Below, piece by piece: positions 1 to 6,834 of a stretch of DNA of 9,725 nucleotides (within the stretch, counting starts at the first letter, position 1; every line of letters begins with the position of its first letter). A program made the position numbers and the translations under genes. This DNA comes from Candidatus Atribacteria bacterium (GTDB lineage: Bacteria > Atribacterota > JALVIU01). The DNA is taken from assembly GCA_027028665.1 (NCBI GenBank), contig JALVIU010000265.1, positions 1 through 9,725 of the forward strand. The letters run 5' to 3'. Below the pieces are notes generated by a model. It was not told where the DNA came from, searched no databases, and saw only the letters and a program-made list of their open reading frames with translations.

Positions 1-513
1 TTTTGGCTTTATAATGATGGTGTAGTTACTATAATAAAAATGGCAACAGCTTATGGAGTGGAAATTGGCATTCAATCTAAAGACCTTATTTTAGCAATAC
101 TTCTTACCCAGTTTATAGGTATACCTTTTACGATTCTGTTTGGAAATATCACCCGTACACTAAAAACCAAATATGCAATACTTATTGCCCTTTCTGTATA
201 TGTAGGTATTACTATATGGGGTGCATTTATGAAATCTGCAATAGAATTTTATATCCTTGCTCTTTTGGTAGGAACTGTCCAGGGAGGTGTTCAGTCCCTT
301 AGCAGATCTCTTTATAGTAGGATTATACCTCAGGAAAAGTCTGCGCAATTTTTTGGTCTATATGCCCTTTCTTCCAAATTTTCCTCTGTACTTGGCCCAC
401 TCCTTTTTGGTCTTGTAGCCCAATTTACAGGAAGTGGTAGAAATTCTATTTTTGTTCTCGTTATTTTCTTTATAGTAGGTGGATTACTCTTGCTAAAGGT
501 TAAGAAAGTTTAA
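1..513 (+). CDS. UMF1/Atg22-like MFS transporter, C-terminal part (5' truncated)
   Basis: The frame is open from base 1, so the gene starts upstream of the window; 170 residues are visible before TAA at 511-513. The first visible residues read FWLYNDGVVTIIKMATAYG, a segment characteristic of the UMF1 (vacuole effluxer Atg22-like) branch of the major facilitator superfamily. A further conserved block, GTVQGGVQSLSRS followed by FFGLYALSSKFSSVLGPLLFG, supports this. About five hydrophobic membrane segments can be seen, ending in a short basic tail (LLLLKVKKV), so this is roughly the last 40% of a 12-helix inner-membrane permease. The substrate is unknown; bacterial members are poorly characterised. 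The ATG at 40 is internal, not the true start. There is no obvious GC-rich terminator after the stop, but a separate promoter follows, so the gene is probably not part of the downstream operon. Confidence 0.85.
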   Translation, partial: FWLYNDGVVTIIKMATAYGVEIGIQSKDLILAILLTQFIGIPFTILFGNITRTLKTKYAILIALSVYVGITIWGAFMKSAIEFYILALLVGTVQGGVQSLSRSLYSRIIPQEKSAQFFGLYALSSKFSSVLGPLLFGLVAQFTGSGRNSIFVLVIFFIVGGLLLLKVKKV

Positions 514-528
514 AAACAAAAGGATTAA

Positions 529-546
529 AAAATTTATATAAATTTT
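529..546. repeat. 18-bp AT-only perfect palindrome
   Basis: AAAATTTATATAAATTTT is perfectly self-complementary. It lies between the MFS stop and the -35 of the next gene. Having no G or C, it would make a weak hairpin and is unlikely to be an intrinsic terminator. It could be an UP-like AT-rich element or a chance product of local AT richness. Confidence 0.3.
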
Positions 547-555
547 GACTTTTGC

Positions 556-584
556 TTGATTTTTTATTATATAGATGGTATAAT
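556..584 (+). promoter_or_regulatory. Sigma-A-type promoter for the gntR-kor-mcm operon
   Basis: A -35 box TTGATT (556-561) and a consensus -10 box TATAAT (579-584) are separated by exactly 17 bases. The -10 is preceded by TGG (576-578), giving an extended -10 (TGnTATAAT). Transcription would start near 591, leaving a leader of about 40 bases before the gntR start codon. An alternative upstream pair, TTGACT (545-550) and TATTAT (565-570), has only a 14-base spacer and is less likely. No other convincing promoter lies in the tightly packed genes downstream. Confidence 0.75.
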
Positions 585-596
585 CTTGGTTAAATT

Positions 597-614
597 TAAT
601 GGATTAGTCCATTA
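597..614. promoter_or_regulatory. Candidate operator: 7-4-7 perfect inverted repeat
   Basis: TAATGGA (597-603) and TCCATTA (608-614) are perfect inverted copies around a TTAG spacer. The element begins about 6 bases after the predicted transcription start and ends 7 bases before the GGAGG ribosome binding site (621-625). A direct repeat, ATTAGTC, at 603-609 and 611-617 overlaps it. The symmetry, size and position fit a dimeric winged-helix repressor of the GntR type, and the next gene encodes one, so autoregulation is the simplest reading. Binding itself is inference. Confidence 0.55.
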
Positions 615-629
615 GTCTTTGGAGGTTAT

Positions 630-1622
630 ATGTGGATTGAGTTGGATAAAAATTCAAAAATTCCTTTTTATATTCAAATTAAGGAGCAAATAAAAAAAAT
701 GATTCAAGAGGGGATGCTTACCGAAGGTGAACAGCTCCCCACAGAGAGAGAACTGTCCGAAACCCTTAATATAAGCCGTAATACAGTAAGTACTGCATAT
801 GAAGAACTAAAAAGAGAAAGAATTATCGATTCCTCCCCTGGAAGAGGTACCTTTGTAGCTACCTCCGATAAAACCCTTAATATAAAAATCCCTAAAGACA
901 AAGTGAAAAAATATGGGGCAATATTTGAAAAGATAATTGATGAAGCACTTCAAGAAGATCTCTCCTTTGATGACCTTTCAGGTATCTTTAAGGAGAAGAT
1001 AAAGGAGAAAAAGAAACTTTTAAAGAAGACAAGACTTGCCTTTGTAGAGTGTAATTATGAACAACTTAGCTATTTTTCCCATAGGTTAGAGCTGGGTGTA
1101 GGTGTAAATATCCATTCATTTTTGCTGGATGATATCTATAAGGATATACCAGGATTTTTAAGACAGATAAGAGATATGGACCTTATAGTGACAACATTTT
1201 TTCATCTACCCGAGGTAGAGAAGATTGTGAGCGGGAAAAAACCAGTAATGGCTATCTCTTTAGACCCTCAGATAGAGACCATGGTGAGAATCGCTCGTCT
1301 TCCAGAGGGTGCAAAAGTTTCTTTGGTATGCATCTCAGATAGATTTGCAGAGAGAGTAAAAAAGTCCTTGAGGAACGTAAATTTGACAAATATTGAGCTA
1401 AAGCATACTACTACTAAGGATATAAAAAAACTTCAGAAATTTTTAAAGGGTTCTGATGCAATTATTGTCTCTCCAGGGAGGAAAAGAGATGTGGAGGCAA
1501 TCGTTAAAGATAAAAATATACCTATCATCGAATTTGTATATGTGCCAGATAAGGGTTCAGTTCACAATTTGAGAATGAAAATTATAAAGGTCCAAAGGGA
1601 GAAAGAGAAAAATGGCTCTTAA
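630..1622 (+). CDS. GntR-family transcriptional regulator with an unassigned C-terminal domain
   Basis: This 330-residue protein starts at ATG 630, five bases after GGAGG (621-625). Residues 1-76 form a textbook GntR winged helix-turn-helix: PFYIQIKEQI near the N terminus, LPTERELSE (36-44), SRNTVSTAYEEL (49-60) and the wing motif PGRGTFV (70-76), closest in style to the YtrA/MocR type of DNA-binding domain. A charged helical stretch (about 88-133) leads to a C-terminal region of about 200 residues with alternating beta-strand and helix segments (strand-like at 134-141, 183-190, 204-212, 228-236, 275-283 and 297-305). It lacks the aminotransferase domain of MocR proteins, and YtrA proteins are much shorter. 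It is the first gene of the operon and overlaps korD by 11 bases, so it likely controls the operon and its own expression in response to an acyl-CoA, oxoacid or related signal. The ligand is unknown. Confidence 0.88.
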   Translation: MWIELDKNSKIPFYIQIKEQIKKMIQEGMLTEGEQLPTERELSETLNISRNTVSTAYEELKRERIIDSSPGRGTFVATSDKTLNIKIPKDKVKKYGAIFEKIIDEALQEDLSFDDLSGIFKEKIKEKKKLLKKTRLAFVECNYEQLSYFSHRLELGVGVNIHSFLLDDIYKDIPGFLRQIRDMDLIVTTFFHLPEVEKIVSGKKPVMAISLDPQIETMVRIARLPEGAKVSLVCISDRFAERVKKSLRNVNLTNIELKHTTTKDIKKLQKFLKGSDAIIVSPGRKRDVEAIVKDKNIPIIEFVYVPDKGSVHNLRMKIIKVQREKEKNGS

Positions 1623-1833
1623 GGCTAAGGCAAAGGTAGACCATATTGACATTAACACCTCTTGGTGTAAGGGATGTGGGATATGTATTGGTATGTGTCC
1701 TACACAGGTATTGGAATTTGATGAGCGTTTTAAAGCAAGAGTAGCTCATCTTGAGAAATGTATTAACTGTAAACTATGTGAGCTTTTATGCCCTGAACTT
1801 GCAGTATCTGTAGAGGAGGCAGAAAATGAGTAA
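1612..1833 (+). CDS. korD: 2-oxoacid:ferredoxin oxidoreductase delta subunit, 2[4Fe-4S] ferredoxin
   Basis: This 73-residue protein has two classical [4Fe-4S] motifs: C19-x2-C22-x2-C25-x3-C29-P and C50-x2-C53-x2-C56-x3-C60-P. It is the electron-transfer subunit of the Kor complex, taking electrons from the beta-subunit cluster to soluble ferredoxin. The short acidic tail and the length match the small ferredoxin-like subunits of four-subunit 2-oxoacid oxidoreductases. It starts at ATG 1612 inside the end of gntR (11-base overlap), with AAAGGGAG (1594-1601) as ribosome binding site, and its own end overlaps korA by 8 bases, indicating translational coupling. The order delta-alpha-beta-gamma and the neighbours favour a 2-oxoglutarate enzyme, but this subunit alone would not separate it from pyruvate or branched-chain oxoacid enzymes. 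Confidence 0.93.
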   Translation: MALKAKAKVDHIDINTSWCKGCGICIGMCPTQVLEFDERFKARVAHLEKCINCKLCELLCPELAVSVEEAENE

Positions 1834-2959
1834 GAATGTAAGACTTATGCAAGGGAATGAGGCATTGGTAGAAGCTGCAATAATGGCTGGTGTTAGATTT
1901 TTTGCAGGATACCCTATTACACCTTCCTCTGAGATTGCAGAAGGTTTTTCAAAAAAACTACCAAGAGTAGGTGGAAAGTTTATCCAGATGGAAGATGAGA
2001 TTGCATCAATGGCGGCTACAATTGGTGCTTCCATTGCAGGTGTAAAGTCTGTTACTGCTACATCTGGTCCAGGTTTTTCCCTTAAGCAAGAAAATTTAGG
2101 TTTTGGTATTATGGCAGAGGTTCCTTGCCTTGTAGTAAATGTACAGAGGATGGGCCCAAGCACAGGTAGGCCAACAAAACCCTCTCAAGGCGATATTATG
2201 CAGACTCGGTGGGGGACGCACGGAGATCATCCTATAGTAGTACTCTATCCCACTACAGTTCCAGAAGTATTTAAATATACCATTGAGGCAATAAATATAT
2301 CTGAAAGACTTAGAACTCCTGTGATATTTCTTATGGATGAAACCCTGGGTCATATGAGGGAAAAAGTGTTACTACCTGAACCAGATGAGATTAAAGTGGT
2401 AAATAGAAAATTCCCAAAGGTGGGTAAAGAAGATTATCTTCCTTACAAACCAGCAGATGATGATGTACCTGTTATTGCACCTTTTGGTAAGGGGTATAGG
2501 TATCATATAACAGGCCTACATCATAATTATAAGGGCTATCCTACTACTCAACCAGAAGAAGTAGAAGAACTTACTAAAAGGCTTTTAAGGAAGGTAGAGA
2601 GAGTGCTCGATGATATCTTTATTTTAAACACCTATATGTATGATGATGCAGAATATGTCTTATATGCATACGGTATTACTGCAAGAATAGCCAAAGAGGC
2701 AGTAAATATTCTAAGAGAAGAGGGACTTAAGATCGGACTTTTGAATCCTATTACCATATGGCCATTTCATGAAGATAAGATAGAGGGGCTTTTAGGGGGT
2801 AAGAAAAAGGTTTTTGTAGTAGAGCTTAATTCGGGGCAGATGAAGGGAGAGATCGAGAGGATCTATCCTCGAAAAGATGTTATAGGGATAAATAAACTAA
2901 ATGCAGAGCTTATAAATCCTTATGAAATTGCAGATCATGTGAGAGAGGGATTAAGATGA
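1826..2959 (+). CDS. korA: 2-oxoglutarate:ferredoxin oxidoreductase, alpha subunit
   Basis: This 377-residue alpha subunit carries the pyrimidine-binding and transketolase C-terminal-like domains of 2-oxoacid:ferredoxin oxidoreductases. Hallmarks seen are GYPITPSSE (28-36), the acidic MEDE block with the glutamate expected to activate thiamine diphosphate (55-58), TSGPG (79-83), GPSTGRPTK (110-118) followed by QGD (121-123) and GTHGDH (130-135), and a late VELNSGQM block (332-339) typical of KorA. With KorB it oxidatively decarboxylates 2-oxoglutarate to succinyl-CoA, reducing ferredoxin. It starts at ATG 1826 behind GAGGAGG (1813-1819), overlapping korD by 8 bases, and its TGA overlaps the korB ATG (ATGA). 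The substrate call rests on similarity to KorA and on the succinyl-CoA-using genes downstream; a branched-chain oxoacid (Vor-type) enzyme is the main alternative. Confidence 0.9.
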   Translation: MSKNVRLMQGNEALVEAAIMAGVRFFAGYPITPSSEIAEGFSKKLPRVGGKFIQMEDEIASMAATIGASIAGVKSVTATSGPGFSLKQENLGFGIMAEVPCLVVNVQRMGPSTGRPTKPSQGDIMQTRWGTHGDHPIVVLYPTTVPEVFKYTIEAINISERLRTPVIFLMDETLGHMREKVLLPEPDEIKVVNRKFPKVGKEDYLPYKPADDDVPVIAPFGKGYRYHITGLHHNYKGYPTTQPEEVEELTKRLLRKVERVLDDIFILNTYMYDDAEYVLYAYGITARIAKEAVNILREEGLKIGLLNPITIWPFHEDKIEGLLGGKKKVFVVELNSGQMKGEIERIYPRKDVIGINKLNAELINPYEIADHVREGLR

Positions 2960-3774
2960 GTTTACAAAATATAAAGAAATACCTAAGAAAAGATATGTTT
3001 CCGCACATATGGTGCCCTGGGTGTGGAAATGGTATTATAATGGCATCTCTTTTGCGCGCAATAGATGCATTGGCTTTAGATCCAGATAAAGTGGTAGTGG
3101 TTTCTGGTATAGGATGCTCTGGTAGGATTTCTGGATATCTTGATTTCAATACAGTACATACTACGCATGGAAGGGCGCTCGCCTATGCAACAGGTATAAA
3201 GCTTGCAAACCCGGAGCTTACTGTTATAGTAGCGATGGGTGATGGTGATGGAAGTGCTATTGGAGGGAATCATCTTATCCATGCAGCAAGGAGAAATATA
3301 GATTTAACAGCTATCCTATTTAATAACTCTATATATGGAATGACAGGGGGACAATTTTCTCCACTTACGCCCTTTGAAAAAAGGGCATCTACTGCTCCAT
3401 ATGGTAATGTAGATCATCCATTTGATCTGGCACCTCTTGTAAAGAGTGCTGGTGCTTCATTTGTAGCACGTACTACTACATTCCATGTATTTAATCTCCA
3501 GAAGTATCTTGAGCGAGGTATAAAGAAAAAGGGATTTTCCTTTATAGAGGTGATAACAGGGTGTCCAACATTCTACGGAAGATACAACAAGATTGGAGAA
3601 GGGTTAGATATGATAAAATATCAAAAGGAGCACTCTATTACATATGATAGGGCAAAGAATCTATCAGAAGAAGAACTTGCAGATAAGATTGTGGTGGGTG
3701 TATTTCAGGATATAGAAAAACCAGAATATATAAGTGAATATGAAAAAATAATAGAGAGGGAGCATCATGAGTAA
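2956..3774 (+). CDS. korB: 2-oxoglutarate:ferredoxin oxidoreductase, beta subunit (ThDP and [4Fe-4S] binding)
   Basis: This 272-residue catalytic beta subunit binds the diphosphate of thiamine diphosphate and one [4Fe-4S] cluster. Visible cluster ligands are C20 and C23 (WCPGCGNG), C54 (GIGCSG) and C203 (TGCP); the C20/C23/C54 spacing equals that described for archaeal two-subunit 2-oxoacid:ferredoxin oxidoreductases. The ThDP/Mg motif is GDGD (95-98) with the following asparagine-rich NNSIYGMTGGQ (123-133). The PLTPFEKRAST stretch after it is usual in KorB sequences. The protein is cytoplasmic. Its start shares the ATGA junction with korA, and its stop overlaps korC by 8 bases, so subunits are likely made in matched amounts. 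All expected residues are present, so it should be active. Confidence 0.92.
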   Translation: MSLQNIKKYLRKDMFPHIWCPGCGNGIIMASLLRAIDALALDPDKVVVVSGIGCSGRISGYLDFNTVHTTHGRALAYATGIKLANPELTVIVAMGDGDGSAIGGNHLIHAARRNIDLTAILFNNSIYGMTGGQFSPLTPFEKRASTAPYGNVDHPFDLAPLVKSAGASFVARTTTFHVFNLQKYLERGIKKKGFSFIEVITGCPTFYGRYNKIGEGLDMIKYQKEHSITYDRAKNLSEEELADKIVVGVFQDIEKPEYISEYEKIIEREHHE

Positions 3775-4321
3775 TAGAGATAGAATTGAGGTCTTGTTTT
3801 GGGGTATTGGGGGTCAAGGACTTGTGCTTGCATCCATTATTCTGGCAGAAGCAGTAGGTGTTTATGAGGGGAAGAATGTAGTTCAATCTCAGGCATATAC
3901 AGCTATAGTGAGAGGTGGAACAAGTAAGGCCAATGTTATTGTATCAGAAGAAAAAGAAATTCTTTTCCCTCAGGTGCTTTCCCCTGATATTTTAGTGGCC
4001 TTCTCTCAGGAGGCGTATAATGCAAATAAAGGAAAGCTAAAGCCAGACACAAAAATCATATATGATAGTGATATGGTAAAGATAGAAGATAATGTTCCAT
4101 TTAAGCTCTATGGAATTCCATTTTTTAAGATCGCAAGAGAGGAACTTGGAATTCCCTTTGCAGGGAATGTAGTGGCCCTTGGTGCCTTCAGTGCAGTGAC
4201 TGGCATAGTAAAGCTCTCTTCTCTGGAGAGAGCCCTCTTATCAAAGGTAAGAGAGGAGTATCACGAGATAAATAGAAAGGCCCTGGAGAGGGGATTTGAG
4301 TTAGCCGAGAAACTCAATTGA
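3767..4321 (+). CDS. korC: 2-oxoglutarate:ferredoxin oxidoreductase, gamma subunit
   Basis: This 184-residue protein belongs to the POR/KOR gamma family. Family landmarks are the N-terminal GIGGQG loop (13-18) followed by a long helix, the QAYTAIVRGGTS block (42-53), DILVAFS (74-80) and GNVVALGAF (133-141). In the complex this domain contacts the alpha subunit and helps form the CoA-binding side of the active site. It starts at ATG 3767 within the end of korB, behind GAGAGGG (3754-3760). Stop TGA is at 4319-4321, and the next gene begins 14 bases later. Two adjacent small inverted repeats sit in the mRNA near its 3' end (4213-4233 and 4235-4253). Confidence 0.92.
   Translation: MSNRDRIEVLFWGIGGQGLVLASIILAEAVGVYEGKNVVQSQAYTAIVRGGTSKANVIVSEEKEILFPQVLSPDILVAFSQEAYNANKGKLKPDTKIIYDSDMVKIEDNVPFKLYGIPFFKIAREELGIPFAGNVVALGAFSAVTGIVKLSSLERALLSKVREEYHEINRKALERGFELAEKLN
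4213..4253 (+). other. Two tandem small hairpins within the korC 3' coding end
   Basis: GCTCTCT (4213-4219) pairs with AGAGAGC (4227-4233), and CTCTTA (4235-4240) pairs with TAAGAG (4248-4253). Both have 7-base loops and are one base apart. No T-tract follows, so they are not an intrinsic terminator. They could slow RNase decay or ribosomes at the boundary between the kor genes and the next gene, or could be coincidence in purine-rich coding sequence. Confidence 0.25.
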
Positions 4322-4335
4322 TATAGTATGTAAAC

Positions 4336-5154
4336 ATGGAAGTATATGCACTTATTGGTGAAAGTGGCACAGGTAAGAGTTATAAATCTTTACTTCTTGC
4401 ATATGAATATAAAATAGATTATATACTTGATGATGGCCTTTTAATAAAAAGAAATAGGGTCATAGCAGGTAGATCTGCGAAAAATGAGCCCAATAGATTT
4501 AGGGCAGTAAAGAGGGCGATATTTTTTGAAAAAGAGCATAGAGAAAGTGTAAAGACCGCTATTAAAGAACAACATGTAGAAAAACTCCTTATACTTGCTA
4601 CTTCTGAAAAGATGTTAAACAGAATTATAGAGAATTTAGATCTACCTGCTCCTATAAAGATCATAAGAATTGAAGACATCTCAGACCCTGAAGAAATCTA
4701 TCTTGCAAAAAGAGAAAGAAATAAGGAAGGAAAGCATACTATTCCTATTCCTAAAATTCAGATTGAAAAAGATTTTCCTGGAAATTTTGTAGAATCTTTA
4801 GAGGTAATATATAAAAGTATATATAAGATTGGGGAGCGGACTATTGTGCGTCCCCCATTTAGTTTTTTTGGTAAACTATTTATTTCAGAAAGGGCGATCT
4901 TTTCTCTTATAGAGTATATATTAAGTGATATCGATGGTATATATAAGATAAGAAAAAAAAGTGCGAAATTTGGTGATGTAGGTTTAGAAGAGATCAACCT
5001 TGAAGTACTGCTTTATTTTGATGTAAATATTGCTCAGAAAGTAGAAGAGATTCAAGAACGAATATACAATGTATTTTCAGAGTATGTAGGAATACCTGTA
5101 GAAAAGATAAATGTAAAGGTATTAGATTTAATAGAGAGGAGTGAGGAGGTTTAA
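4336..5154 (+). CDS. P-loop NTPase-like protein with C-terminal Asp23/Gls24-like domain, function unknown
   Basis: This 272-residue protein begins with a beta strand running straight into a Walker A motif, GESGTGKS (8-15). A DDG-containing strand (about 29-36) and ILAT (86-89) follow, but no clear Walker B or known NTPase family signature could be assigned. A variable linker (about 130-175) leads to a region (about 178-265) that looks like an Asp23/Gls24 domain: GKLFISERAIFSLIEYIL, a GDVG turn, the strand NLEVLLYFDVNIAQKV, a helix, then a VGIPVEKINVKVLDL strand. Asp23-family proteins are small envelope-associated or stress proteins in Gram-positive bacteria. There are no membrane segments. 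The start is fixed because an in-frame TAG (4324-4326) lies just upstream with no other start codon between, yet no Shine-Dalgarno sequence is visible, unlike all neighbours. It is sandwiched between the kor and methylmalonyl-CoA modules, 3 bases before the mutase gene. The domain call is from pattern recognition only. Confidence 0.7.
   Translation: MEVYALIGESGTGKSYKSLLLAYEYKIDYILDDGLLIKRNRVIAGRSAKNEPNRFRAVKRAIFFEKEHRESVKTAIKEQHVEKLLILATSEKMLNRIIENLDLPAPIKIIRIEDISDPEEIYLAKRERNKEGKHTIPIPKIQIEKDFPGNFVESLEVIYKSIYKIGERTIVRPPFSFFGKLFISERAIFSLIEYILSDIDGIYKIRKKSAKFGDVGLEEINLEVLLYFDVNIAQKVEEIQERIYNVFSEYVGIPVEKINVKVLDLIERSEEV
4831..4869 (+). other. GC-rich hairpin plus T7 tract inside the P-loop/Asp23-like gene
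   Basis: GGGGA (4831-4835) pairs with TCCCC (4851-4855), extendable past a one-base bulge by CG (4837-4838) with CG (4849-4850), leaving a 10-base loop. A run of seven T follows at 4863-4869, seven bases after the stem. It lies at the linker between the two domains of the host protein. The stem-to-T distance is longer than in an ideal intrinsic terminator, so pausing or coincidence is more likely than efficient termination. Confidence 0.25.
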
Positions 5155-5157
5155 AAA

Positions 5158-6822
5158 ATGAATGAGAGTTTGAAAAAAGAAAAAGAGAGATGGGAATCTA
5201 CAACATTAAAAAAAGTTATAGATAGATTTCCTGAGAGGAAGAAAGAGTTTAGAAGTTACTCAGGTATACCTATTGAAAGGGTTTATACACCTTTGGATAT
5301 AGAAGGATTTGATTATCTTTCCCATCTGGGATTTCCTGGTGAGTACCCTTATACCCGTGGTGTACAGCCCACCATGTATAGAGGTAGATTCTGGACCATG
5401 AGACAGTATGCAGGTTTTGGTACTGCAAAGGAGTCAAATCAAAGATATAAATACCTTCTTTCCCAGGGACAAACAGGTCTCAGTATCGCATTTGATCTTC
5501 CTACACAGATGGGATATGATTCAGATAATCCACTGGTAAGTGGAGAGGTAGGGAAGGTGGGTGTAGCTATCGATTCACTGGAGGATATGGAAGTACTTTT
5601 TTCAGGTATTCCTCTGGATAAAGTAAGTACTTCTATGACAATAAACTCTACAGCTGCTATACTTCTTTCAATGTATATGGCCATTGCTGAAAAACAGGGA
5701 ATATCCTTTAATAAGCTAAGAGGAACTATTCAAAATGATATACTAAAAGAGTATATAGCTCGTGGTACATATATCTATCCGCCGAGACCCTCTATGAGAC
5801 TTATTACAGATATATTTGAATTTTGTTCCAGAAATATTCCCAGGTGGAATACTATCTCTATTAGTGGATATCATATAAGAGAGGCAGGTGCTACTGCACC
5901 CCAGGAGATTGCATTTACCCTGGCAGATGGTATTACTTATGTAGAAGCCGCTTTAAGTAAGGGATTAAATGTAGATGAGTTTGCCCCAAGGCTTTCCTTC
6001 TTTTTCAATGCTCATAATAATCTTTTGGAAGAGGTAGCAAAGTTCAGGGCAGCAAGGAGAATGTGGGCAAAAATTATGAAAGAGAGATTTGGTGCAAAAA
6101 ATCCAAAATCGATGATGCTTCGTTTCCATACCCAGACTGCAGGATCCACACTTACAGCTCAGCAGCCTGATAATAATATAGTAAGAGTTACTATTCAGGC
6201 CCTTGCTGCAGTTCTTGGAGGTACACAATCCCTCCATACTAATTCCAGAGATGAAGCCCTATCATTACCCACAGAGGACTCTGTAAGAATTGCACTCAGA
6301 ACACAACAGATCATTGCATATGAAAGTGGTGTCCCAGAAACCGTTGATCCATTGGCAGGCTCTTATTTTATAGAGGCGATGACAAATCGAATAGAGAAAG
6401 AGGCATGGGAATATATAGATAAAATAGACAAAATGGGAGGTATGATAAAGGCTATAGAAGAAGGATATGTACAAAAGGAGATTCAGGATAGTGCATATCA
6501 ATTCCAGAAAGAAGTAGAGGAAAAAGAGAGGATAATTGTAGGTGTAAATGAATTTAAGATAGAGGAAGACATAAAGCCAAAAATACTTAAAGTTGATCCT
6601 GAGATAGAACGTATACAGATAGAAAGGCTTCAGGAGCTTAAGAAGAAAAGAGATAATAGAGCAGTAAAAAGTGCGCTTTCTACCTTAAAGGATAAAGCAA
6701 AAACTGATGAAAATCTTGTTCCATACATATTTGATGCGGTGAAGGCATATGCTACCCTGGGAGAGATAAGTGATGTATTAAGGGATGTATTTGGTATATA
6801 TGAGGAGAAGATATTTATATAG
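5158..6822 (+). CDS. mcmA1: Methylmalonyl-CoA mutase, large (catalytic) subunit
   Basis: This 554-residue TIM-barrel subunit of the split mutase interconverts succinyl-CoA and (R)-methylmalonyl-CoA by a radical mechanism with adenosylcobalamin. The substrate barrel is complete: [17 protein letters not shown] (72-88), [20 protein letters not shown] (104-123), [11 protein letters not shown] (189-199), SGYHIREAG (236-244), HTQTAGSTL (324-332) and TQSLHTN (356-362). By alignment spacing, Y84, R202 and H239 match Tyr89, Arg207 and His244 of the Propionibacterium enzyme. The Tyr/Arg pair marks methylmalonyl-CoA rather than isobutyryl-CoA specificity (Phe/Gln). The C-terminal B12 domain is absent and encoded by the next gene, as in archaeal and many anaerobe mutases. 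ATG 5158 follows GAGGAGG (5143-5149). The TAG stop is in the same frame as the downstream small subunit. Confidence 0.96.
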   Translation: MNESLKKEKERWESTTLKKVIDRFPERKKEFRSYSGIPIERVYTPLDIEGFDYLSHLGFPGEYPYTRGVQPTMYRGRFWTMRQYAGFGTAKESNQRYKYLLSQGQTGLSIAFDLPTQMGYDSDNPLVSGEVGKVGVAIDSLEDMEVLFSGIPLDKVSTSMTINSTAAILLSMYMAIAEKQGISFNKLRGTIQNDILKEYIARGTYIYPPRPSMRLITDIFEFCSRNIPRWNTISISGYHIREAGATAPQEIAFTLADGITYVEAALSKGLNVDEFAPRLSFFFNAHNNLLEEVAKFRAARRMWAKIMKERFGAKNPKSMMLRFHTQTAGSTLTAQQPDNNIVRVTIQALAAVLGGTQSLHTNSRDEALSLPTEDSVRIALRTQQIIAYESGVPETVDPLAGSYFIEAMTNRIEKEAWEYIDKIDKMGGMIKAIEEGYVQKEIQDSAYQFQKEVEEKERIIVGVNEFKIEEDIKPKILKVDPEIERIQIERLQELKKKRDNRAVKSALSTLKDKAKTDENLVPYIFDAVKAYATLGEISDVLRDVFGIYEEKIFI

Positions 6823-6829
6823 GAGGGAG
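6821..6829 (+). promoter_or_regulatory. Ribosome binding site fixing the TTG start of mcmA2
   Basis: AGGAGGGAG overlaps the mcmA1 TAG stop and sits 5 bases before TTG 6835. It supports this rare start codon and implies translational coupling to the large subunit. Confidence 0.8.
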
Positions 6830-6834
6830 AGAAA

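Noticed and set aside
529-546. AT-only palindrome after the MFS gene as a terminator
   Set aside because: It has no G-C pairs and would form a very weak RNA hairpin, so intrinsic termination is not supported.
1786-2163. Minus-strand open frame of 125 codons opposite korD/korA
   Set aside because: It mirrors strongly conserved korA coding sequence, resembles no protein family I know, and has no supporting context on that strand.
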